This document shows positions 55,159 to 64,000 of a stretch of 64,000 bases of DNA, one piece after another (the stretch's first letter is position 1; each line of letters begins with the position of its first letter). The notes below the pieces were generated by a model. That model was not told the origin of the DNA. It ran no database searches and worked only from the letters and a program-made list of their open reading frames with translations. The position numbers and the translations under genes are program-made. This DNA comes from Hyaloperonospora brassicae (Eukaryota; Oomycota; Peronosporomycetes; Peronosporales; Peronosporaceae): positions 62,001-126,000 of the forward strand of contig CANTFL010000267.1 in assembly GCA_947650285.1 (NCBI GenBank), written 5' to 3'.

Positions 55159-56376
55159 GAATAAAGTCTTCACCATTAGTTGCTTTACCCTTCGCTGTAT
55201 AGTGGTTAACACAGCAGGGCACTGACCTTTTATGTTGTCGGTGAAAGTTGACTCCGCATTGGCAGACCAGCACGTAGTCGTCGGTGCCTCTATACAAATT
55301 ACGCTCATCTATGGCTAATATTCCTTCGTGTATAAGCGCTTCAAAGAGATCTTTCGCTTTCAGGACACGTCGTAGCACATGTGAGCCATGTCAATGTCCC
55401 TTGGAAATAGTGTGAGACCGGTATTAACAATGAACGAGTGTGCAATTTTCAATTCCAGGCTCCAAAGATTGGCCCGGTTATGGGAGCAACTACCGCCGAT
55501 AGAGTTGCAAACGTGGCTTGTCTTTTCCGTCAATTGCATGGCGAATATACGTTAAATATAAAAAATTTTTTGCCTGAAATGCAGAAGCTCACAGCCATCT
55601 ATTGAGTGGACCGAACACCTAACCTCCATGGTGTCAGCTTCGTTCAATTCGAGTATGGGTTGATAAGCATATACACCCCTGCGCGGCGAAGTATAATTCC
55701 GACCAAAAGAGACAGGCCCCGACGTTCTTCATGTCGAAAGCCTCGAGAGGCGCCGTATAGAGGATGAAACTCTGATGCTTCCCATGTTACCACAACCGTT
55801 TCTATAAGCGGAGTTACACCAACAGGACCACGCTCGTCCTGCAGACGAAAATGGAAAACTACTGCGTGCAAAGTGTAGGGTCCTTCGAAAAGCCTTGTAC
55901 GATCTGGGTGTGAAGGCAATACAGATTCACTCGAGACATAAAGGGCCGAACTAAGATAGTCTTAGGAGTTGTCGCGAGAATGTAGCCGTATCGGAACGGA
56001 TCTGAAACCCGACCAACATGTCTACCCTTCAGCATACCGAGTGGTGAGCTGAACGGTGCTGGCTGGCAAGTGGATATATTACCTGGACTATCTGCGACGC
56101 TCTTAGGCTCCATCCGGAAACAGGCGGCTCTCGATACTGTAAGATCGAGGGTCTACTGCCAGTCGTGATGTTTTAGAATATCACTGATGGCGGCTCGAGC
56201 GTCAATATAGTTGTATTGTTGTTAATCATTCGTCTGCTGTAGAACCACGCATGTTCGGTCAATTACCGGAGCTGCATTAGGAAGCGACAAATAGGGAACC
56301 TATATTACCCCCCTTTTCGTCAATCGGTACAAGAAAGCCGACTGGAGCACATAGCAGATGCAGCTGTAGCGTGTTT
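55159..56376. other. Unidentified minus-strand ORF pieces
   Basis: Three neighbouring minus-strand frames (56113-55859, 55919-55644, 55378-55151) are open, and the first two overlap in different frames as if a frameshift split one gene. They contain PDRTRLFEGPYTLHAVVFHF and TPLIETVVVTWEAS, and LRRVLKAKDLFEALIHEGIL. I do not recognise a domain. Possibly a decayed host or transposon gene. Confidence 0.3.
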
Positions 56377-56640
56377 TAGTTACGGGGTAACCCGTTACAT
56401 AGAGTTATCAGTTTCAGAAAACGGTAACAAAGAATATTACAGTAGATATTCTTTTAATAATATTACGATGAATATTAATATGGTTGGGATGAACGAAGGG
56501 GCTCTTGATTGTTTGCTTCTAGGACAATATCTTCCTATTAATAGCTTCAAGACGCACGCAATGGGTGGTAATAAGACATCATCATACGTTAAGCTATACT
56601 AATATGATACAATAATAATCAAAAAATATAACTTGATAGA
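56377..56640 (+). repeat. Decayed A-family LTR relic
   Basis: TAGTTACGGGGTAACCCGTTACA at 56377-56399 (terminal hairpin retained; quoted in part TTACGGGGTAACCCGTTACA), then AAGAATATTACAGTAGATATTC, GACGCACGCAATGGGTGG and TACTAATATGATA blocks in family order. Strongly decayed and without its 3' end. Confidence 0.65.
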
Positions 56641-56807
56641 TATTTTTATCATCCTCCTGGTATGCATAAGATCCCCGAGTCTAAATGAGTTAAATAGCTT
56701 ATGTAAGCACACGAAGTCCACCGGCAAACTGATTACTGCGTACAAAAAGATCCTTTTGTGATGGGTTCGTGCATAACGAGAGGTATTCACAGTATCGTTA
56801 CGCTGTC

Positions 56808-56945
56808 ATGGAGATTATCGATGTCGACGAGGTGCGCTTACTGTCGTTTCGTGACGAGCACAACATAAAAGGCCGCGGAACACAAGACATCCTAAATTCC
56901 ATGAGCACGCCGCACAGAGCTAGTGATCGAACCAAAAAAATCTAA
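56808..56945 (+). pseudogene. Short acidic ORF of unknown origin
   Basis: 45 codons (MEIIDVDEVRLLSFRDEHNI...), ending at TAA in a homopolymer-rich stretch. A shifted frame continues with FSFAGRIVDAAAAH just downstream, so a longer reading frame may have been broken here. It lies beside an A-family LTR relic. No domain is recognised. Confidence 0.25.
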
Positions 56946-57049
56946 AAAAACAGAGATTTTTCATTCGCCGGTCGCATAGTTGATGCTGCAGCTGCGCACA
57001 CTACGAACATCATTGGATCAGGAGTCACACCGTATTGGCTTAAATATGA

Positions 57050-58089
57050 CTGCTAGCTAGTCGCGCATAGCTATAGTTGAGTGAAACCCCCTCCCGGTCT
57101 GGTAATTCCACGCTGTTGACGCCTAATGTCCGTTTCGGCGACCCACAGCAGTCCGGGGATGATCCTTTTCATGCTGCTTCAAAAGCTGGATCGACTGAAC
57201 GCGAGATTATCCTAATGCCTTTCTAGTAAATACTCGCACGCACTCGATCTTTTATATAATCACCCTCTTTCGAAACCTTATCGTGATCGCCATGGGCATC
57301 AAACGCTGTTTTATCAGCCTACAGACCCTTTAAAGCCTCAAAATACGCCTTCTAGTCTTTTAAAAACCAGCCTTTCATGCTCTATCGCATTTTTAGCTCC
57401 TCTACAACTTATGTTTTATATGCACGAAATTCACACCTTTTCGTATGGCTTTGTCCCGATTGGAGCTCTTCGGAGGTCGATGATTTCAAGGTATGGGACT
57501 TTGAATTATCTAACTTAATTACAAGTCGCTGCTTGACTCGCGCAAAGTGTGGTTAGTGAGCATATACTTCAGAGTTTGTTATTTAACACAGTGTAAATAA
57601 TGTAGGAAAAATTATTTTAGAAATATATTTGCTATGAAATAATACAGGACGACTTTATTCTTTTTACGAAGAACATTTGCTAAGTAGAACCTTATTTATC
57701 TGCACATACGTGAATGCGAGGTTTCACAGTGTGGACTTTTACTGTAGTTGCGTGTAAGCCGATTGTATTGTGTCAATTAACGCATCTTGTGACCCATTAC
57801 ATCATAACTCATGAATGAAATAAGCTGGCAGATACGCTTTTCATTCCATTAATTTTATATTGAGTTTTCAGACATCAAATAAACGACATTGTAGTCATTT
57901 ATTGCTTTTTCACGTAACAAATGATGTGCAGATGTATCGGTATCGATGTATAAGAGCTTGAAGTTCTCCATGTGTTTACTACCCCGTCAAATTCGATAAA
58001 AATCATGAAACATCATAATGGTATATTTGTTTAAAAATGCGATAGGCCTAAAACAAATATAATCTGTACATTCTTATGAAAAGATTATT
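57050..58089. other. AT-rich sequence, nothing recognised
   Basis: No ORF of note, no LTR, TIR or tRNA-like structure. Base composition becomes increasingly AT-rich after 57500. Confidence 0.5.
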
Positions 58090-58340
58090 TAAAATCGTGC
58101 AAGCATATACGAGAAATGGACAAGCTGGCCGCGGGTGCCACAACTGTAACACGGTAACTGGAAACATCGAAGTGAAATAGTGGTTGTCAGTCTAGCTGCT
58201 CCACGATTACACTGAGCCCCGGTGAACAATTCGTCAATTTTTTATCGAAGTGGAATCAGTGCGAGAGACGGTTAGATTGAAGAGAACTACTTCGTCGATG
58301 TTTTTCGCCGACGTCTAAGATACAACGGTATCCTCAATAG
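58090..58340 (-). repeat. Dispersed repeat, inverted partner of 46.7-46.95 kb
   Basis: The reverse complement matches 46690-46950 in order, including CTCTCGCACTGA, GACGAATTGT, CGTGGAGCAGCT and TTTCTCGTA. It lies downstream (minus sense) of the Copia RNase H region and may be that element's 3' end or LTR. Confidence 0.6.
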
Positions 58341-59339
58341 TGACAGCATGCGTTCGATCAAGCTTGTTATAATTTGATTTACAACGTAAAATGCATTCGC
58401 TTTGAAGCCTTTAATAAATAACTCACAGCATCCGTAAATCGTTTATGAAACGAACTATAACTAAGGCGCGCTCAAAATCACGCCGGTTGTGGAGAGTGAT
58501 AGGCTTTATCTCTCTTTAAAGTGGAGACCCAAAATAAGTGGCGCTGATAACACGAATAGTGACAATTGAAAAGAATTTTTACCTCATCAGCTCCGTCGAT
58601 GGGCGTGCATATTTAGAAATGTACGAAGTCTTTATAACTGTGTAAGTCCACAATGATCGCCTTGAGAATTCTAATGTCGATAACCCTGCTGAATCATTGA
58701 ACTATCCTCGTCTTAATTCTGGATTGGTTCAAGAATGGCAGCTATTGAGGTAGAACATATCGTTTTTATCGGAATTAATAACTTATCCGACGTCATTTCA
58801 TACGCAAATATTATCGAAAGAGCTCGACTAAAAAGCGTTTTCCACCGTATAAATTACAATACGGAAGTAGTATTAGCGATGGTGGCGGGATAACCGGCCC
58901 ATCGGTTCATGTAAAACATTATGATGCTCATAAAACAGTTATGACGTCTATAGCCACGTTTATTCGAAAAAAAATGATTATGAATGTGGACGTGTATAGT
59001 TTAGTCATTGTATACCGCATTCTTGCAAAATTAGGTGCCCCCTGAGTTTTTTCGATACCTATGCCATTTTCTATGCCTAAGACCGAAAAACTTTAAGCCA
59101 CACATGATCCCACATTTTTTTTACGTACACACGTTTAAAGCCATGTAGTGCGCTTTTGCAAATCTTGAGACATGTTCGGCTGAGTAATTCGAGTAAAACA
59201 CACCTGTTGTGGCACTAATTATCACCATGTTTTCTTTTACTGGACATTGATCTTCAATATGCAACCCCAGTGAGCATCCGTGTATAACGTACATTGACAT
59301 CGCTAGCGCTGCCATTGACAATAATTTTATAGTATCTTG

Positions 59340-59480
59340 TTGTCCCGAGGTATGGAAGTCCGTCAATTGCGGCCTTCCGATGTTCACGTTCAGAATCCTT
59401 AAATATCGTGAAATCGGAATGACAATACACGCGATATTAATGCGTGTACAGGAGGGGACGTACACCAAACATCGAATCAA
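59340..59480 (-). pseudogene. Copia RT/RNase H junction remnant
   Basis: CLVYVPSCTRINIACIVIPI followed by SRYL is a decayed form of the very conserved Copia segment LMYL-x-x-x-TRPDIAxAVxxLSRY, which lies between RT and RNase H. The upstream frame (59625-59437) may hold the YVDD-to-LGI part of the RT. Confidence 0.65.
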
Positions 59481-61229
59481 TGATTTTTATAATTTTGATT
59501 TCACCTAGTATTAGCCACCGTTTTATGTCGAGATTGGCATCTTCAATAGTTAAGGACCCGACTTGCATGCGTAAGTTACTTTCTTGACGTAATTTGTTGA
59601 TTTGCTTGACCCTGTACACAATCAATGTAGCAGTTTAGCGAACATGAGTAACGTTACCTAAAACAATGGTTATTACGATCCCGAAAGTATTTTTGACCTT
59701 GCATTATTATTTAATTTCGGCATAATTCTCTTTCGCTGACCAACCTCATCGACCCGTCCCCCCCGTTACATTTGCAACAATGATCCTGCCGTCCACGTAG
59801 ATGCACACATTGCTTTTCGGCTATTCAGGCCCTTGTTGCTGACCCAATTGTTTTACACGTATCTCCAAACTCCCCTTACATTCAAGAAAATCGCATTAGT
59901 TGTCCTGTTCCGTTCTCTTTAACCTTTTTTGAGACAAGTATTACCTCATTTTGATTCAACATCATGCTACCGGTATTTGCAATACCGCGTGATACTCCAT
60001 GTAAACAGGTCTTTGAGATCGCTGTTAAAATCTTATGCATGTGTCCAATTGTTCAGTTAGATGTCCAATCTCTACAATAAGCGATAGCACTAGATAAAAG
60101 GAGTTCATCTTTGATACGGTAAAATAGTTCTAGAAAAGGCTAAATAAAATTCTGCTTTTAACCAAATGAAACGAGCCGTATGCGTTACCGCTCCACCTGT
60201 CCTATATCCTTCAGCTTCTGGAAACACTCATCTACATCCGATTGTTAAAATTACATCAATATCGGAACCAACTCCCCTTGATTCATTTACGAGGGAGCTT
60301 TGAGATCAGTGACCAAATCCTTCACCCAATACTTGGCGTCATCACTTTCCATGGACTATATATATGTCGTCGGTGTGTCATCCACGAATCGTTAATACTT
60401 GCCGCGGAGGCCAGGACTTTATCTTTTAATGGTTGTTTTCATCATTGCGATGTCGCTTGTAGGACGGCTTTTTAGATTGATTGCTATTTTCAGGATCGTC
60501 GTCGTAATATATTTTTGCGATCTTTAAATTAATCGATTCGCTAGCATGAATTAAATAAGGTCCCTCTAAATATCAAATTCTTTTCCTTCCGGACTTGAAA
60601 ACATGTAGCCCTTTGATGCTGACTCTTGATCTCGGAGACATGTAGCTAATTATCGCCCTGAAAGCTCAGGCTGATGTTTATCTTCTTGTGTAATGACGTC
60701 AACAAAAATTTAAGCTCTTAAAATTCCATCGGTTCGTCTATGACATCTATTTGTATCTCAAGTACAGCTAGTCCACTTCGTCCAAATCTCTGATTTTGTT
60801 TCGGACTTCAATATTCTTGTTAATCGACGCATGGTCAATTTCATTACCCTCTCTTTTGTCAAGATTCACCAAACCTAAGACCTCGACCTATCTCGTCTAT
60901 AGATGATGCCAGTGATAGCCGTCCGTGTTATTGTATTGCCAAAAAATATACACTTCGAGCTTTATCGTTCCGGCTGTGTGTTTCTGTAACGCCAAAATGA
61001 GCATATATCATTGATTAATATACATGTAAGCAGAACGGCCGAGGCTTCTCCTCAAATCTTATCGCGCACGGATTCGCGTCAGTAATGTATGCTGAACGTC
61101 GTTGTGTTGACCAACAATACCATCGAGTTGGTCGCCTTCTTGTATCAAAACGCCGATATACCCTAGCAGTAAATTATCCTCCGCGCCTTATATATAATCA
61201 TTTAATTCCTTCGGTCGTCCTTTCATTCT

Positions 61230-61480
61230 ACCAAGGGCTATAATGCACTGTCACTCAAACGCAGTACCGTTGCGCTGACACATTGCGTTAAAAGTCTTGT
61301 TTAGCTCCATAGTGCCGTTTCAGAGTAAATACAACTGATGCAATATACCCACTATTTCTCGTATGAAAATTTAAAGAAGCAAACCTTCCCGGCACTTCGC
61401 TCTTTTTATGAAAGAATGATTCCAGAACGTTTTTCGTTTAGTCGACCACAAAGATGACCACAGACTTTACTTTACCTTTC
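61230..61480 (-). pseudogene. Copia integrase core remnant
   Basis: VVTFVVD and TKNVLESFFHKKSEVP, then VVFTLKRHYGAKQDF and, in the neighbouring frame, traces of the YSPxQNGxxE block. These are the D-x-xSR...FxxKSEV...LRSDNG...GVAE landmarks of Copia integrase, with several catalytic positions lost and stops between. Confidence 0.65.
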
Positions 61481-61822
61481 GACCTTATCTTTTTCGGTAT
61501 AATTACTTCGGGTAACACAAGGTTTGCAACACTTGACGTTTTCGTGTGAGGACAAGATGACAATTTCGTCGCTGTACGCTTGACTTCAGGAATTCACCCC
61601 ATAGCGCCTTATCCTTATATTGGTAGCTAAATTGCTAATGTTCACTGGCTGCGTCGTTCCTAAGGTTTCATTGTTAAAGAGGCCCACGCAAGAGCGACAA
61701 CACCCCCTCTCCCTCTCGGCCTTGTGAACGCCACGTATTGCGCCCACCCCACTAACATTACATCATATAAGCAGTGCTGACCCAGCTCCAAGCGGCGATC
61801 GCATTGTGTTAATTGAATATTG

Positions 61823-62200
61823 CTACAACGTTGGTCCAAATGCAACGGTAAAAACGCGCACAAATAGCTTACCCACCGAAAGTAGTAGCCGAAGCGGTAA
61901 AGTATTGAGGAACCCGTCTACGATCCAAAGATGTTTGACGTTGATTGACTTAAATAGCACCGTCCCAGTGATAGCGAACATGATTTTATTGCCTGTCGCA
62001 ATGGTCCAAGTAAAATTTGAATCCATTTATTCGTAGTCGAACAAGTCATCAAGGTTCCGCTATATGTATGCCGTCGCACCGCTGTCTACTCGACACACCG
62101 ATTAATTAATCTTACCGGCGACGAAGCCGGATTCCTCATATACCTTCGGTAAATTTGTAACGAAGCAAATATCTTTATGAGACCAAACTTGTCACAGTTA
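61823..62200 (-). pseudogene. Copia knuckle, protease and pre-integrase remnant
   Basis: The knuckle is decayed (FNCDKFGLIK, where C and H of the CCHC are lost). The protease active site reads VDSGATAYI, then RNLDDLFDYE after a stop. The following frame (62026-61823) has GTVLFKSINVKHLW and LLSVGKLFVRVFTVAFG, matching the conserved Copia segment that ends NLLSVGKL-x-x-x-G. Confidence 0.8.
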
Positions 62201-62900
62201 AAGAAAATGCTTTAAAACCACTTTTTTTCAAAGCCTTTGTCATTGAGGTCATTGTTTCTGACTCCCTTTACGAAATTTGTATTCGTGTACTTTCCCAGAG
62301 ACGTGGTAGTTTTCAACTCGCCTTCCGTATATTTTTATTTATTTGTTAGTTTTAATATCTAAGAATCATACGATTTACTTAAATGAGAGTGACGTCGGTT
62401 CATCTTGATGAAAGTAACGTCGTTGGTGTATTTCACGATTGACGTGGTGGGTCCGTGTTCAGCAAGTAGGATACTTTGTATAATTACAAGCTACCGTGCC
62501 TTATGAACGGATTACCTAATGTTCTAAGATCAGCGACGAAATCACTAACTTTGTCGACGTTCTTGACTATATTCGCGCATCCATTCAAAATTTAATCGTA
62601 AAAATACTGAGTCATCGTCACTTGTTTGTCCATGGTCGTGCATATACAGAACTTTTTTATGTAACCCATGCTGTATAGCTCTCGTTTTCATCAAAAAAAT
62701 ATAAATGTTGTGCTCCGGCACAATGACATAGATTTTTCATTAGTGCCGTTATATGGTTTAAAAATTACACCGCTTGCATCTCCGTTAAGCTATACCACCT
62801 GTAGATGAAGCAGCATCCAATTCGTTTCGTATTTAAATTCGCAAGACTCACTAACATTCATAGGCTTAGTCGCTTTATACATAAAATTAACCCTTCTTAT

Positions 62901-64000
62901 GGGGACGTCCGGTGGCAACGGAGGTAGGTTATGTAGTCGATTCCGACAATTTAATCTTTTAAAAGGATGTTTAAAGACAAAAGGAAATCATGAAGCGATA
63001 ATATTCTTGGTTATTCGTTCACAACTAACTTTTCTTTCTCTGAAAAATTCTTTATAATAAATTTAATTTTGTTATTTCCACTGTTTTATCTAGATCAATA
63101 AAATCCTTTTAATCATCGTTAGCGCTTTTAGAAGATTTAGGAAGCCCCTTTATTGATGATATAACCATATCAGAATTATTTGAAAGAATTCACCTAAATT
63201 TCGGTGTGATGTCAACAAGGTAGCACATTTAAGGGCGATTAGTACGGTCTTGACAATACCAAATGAAGTAAGCTACCTGAATTTCTATACATGCATCCCA
63301 TGGTGTTTGGACTTGATCCGATGTATCATACTGGTTTTCCTTAAAAATCCTAAATTTTAGTGATGTCTTGCTCATCAAGATCAACATATGCCGCATCACA
63401 CGATGACCGCATTTCGCGTCTATATGATGGACGATTCTTGAGTTACCTCCTCGAAGTCCACGCGTGTACCACTGCCAGGAACATCAGCATCAACATCAAT
63501 AGAACCTTGTAATCTTATGATGAAGATGGCGTGATCGTTGTAAACCTCAAAGAAGTCCCTCTCTTATTCGATGCAAGTACGTATGCCTTCCATTTTGCCG
63601 GCGTTATGAATGTTTGATCCACCAATTCCGAGATGTTACCAAAATGTGGCAACCGGATATCGTGTTAGTAAAAGCTCGACAGCTAAATCAACGTTATCTA
63701 TGTAAGAGACGTACGTGTTGAGCGCAAATACCCTTCGCTTTTTCATCAACAACTACGCCATTCTCGTTGGTTTTGTCATCAGCGATGATGAATGTACCAC
63801 CAGTATCGCCATTATAGCTTCCATCAACAACAGCTCTTCCGCTGCATAAAGGTTTGTTTTATTCCACATCATCTATACCAATTTCCTTTGCGTCGACACG
63901 AACGTCGGCGCGAGATAATAGAGAGAGGCAAAAAAATTTGGATTGGCCATGTATCTCTTTACTTAGACCAGATAAACATTAGAACTAGCAAGGAATGCAT
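62901..64000. other. No confident gene
   Basis: AT-rich, with no ORF above 60 codons. The minus strand at 63900-63450 has longer open stretches with an acidic character (FIIADDKTNENGVVVDEKAK), and PWDACIEIQVAY near 63300 recalls a Copia RT block. This may be part of another Copia copy, but I cannot establish it. Confidence 0.35.

Larger units (their letters stand above)
58341..62900 (-). mobile_element. Decayed Copia (Ty1) element
   Basis: Remnants in Copia order on the minus strand: gag/zinc knuckle (62640-62150), protease (about 62098-62060), pre-integrase (62026-61823), integrase core (61480-61230), RT traces, and RT/RNase H junction (59480-59340). Integrase before RT is diagnostic of Copia rather than Gypsy. 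All frames are interrupted and the region is AT-rich. LTRs were not identified. Confidence 0.7.

Overview
The window looks like a gene-poor, transposon-packed stretch of an oomycete genome (Peronosporales: Phytophthora or a downy mildew). The evidence is two chromodomain Ty3/Gypsy elements of the kind abundant in these genomes, an oomycete-style LINE, tRNA-derived SINE relics, pogo-type DNA transposons, a Copia relic, and a small secreted cysteine-rich ORF. I see no conserved housekeeping gene. Nearly all coding sequence is transposon-derived and most of it is broken.

Layout. 1-20042 is one degraded LINE (+), carrying a SINE relic at about 3.3-3.5 kb. At 5437-18870 it is split by a Gypsy chromovirus on the minus strand ('element O'; 306-bp LTRs differing at two positions). 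O is in turn split inside its reverse transcriptase by a second, plus-strand Gypsy chromovirus at 8661-16642 ('element A'; about 391-bp LTRs roughly 99% alike; target duplication ACTCC). 20152-21113 is a repeat-unique-repeat structure. 21241-21570 is a 109-codon secreted, 12-cysteine ORF, the best host-gene candidate. 21.6-27.6 kb is decayed and partly AT-rich, with a pogo transposase scrap. 27.6-33.1 kb is an old relic related to A ('relic C'). 33.8-45.9 kb is an old Gypsy element ('element B'). Its RNase H holds a solo LTR of the A family. Its 3' LTR was hit by a pogo transposon (41070-43051) and by a TIR transposon (43195-45783), and the latter contains another solo A-family LTR. 47.3-49.5 kb is a second TIR element carrying what looks like a captured piece of a host gene, followed by an inverted solo A-family LTR. 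51-58 kb holds decayed A-family LTRs, a SINE relic and a dispersed repeat. 58.9-62.9 kb is a decayed Copia element on the minus strand.

The most interesting signal is in element A. From LTR to LTR it is tiled with short perfect hairpins (arms 7-13 bp, loops 0-9 nt) that run through coding and non-coding sequence alike. I estimate fewer than 0.1 perfect arms of 10 bp or more by chance in 8 kb, yet I could verify thirteen. A also carries a long antisense ORF (16122 down to 14516, about 535 codons ancestrally). It starts just inside the 3' LTR and overlaps the sense chromodomain by 628 bp. It is broken by only one stop and one frameshift, and a single missing base explains that frameshift and the sense frameshift at the same spot. 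This points to a hairpin-structured, ambisense Ty3/Gypsy lineage.
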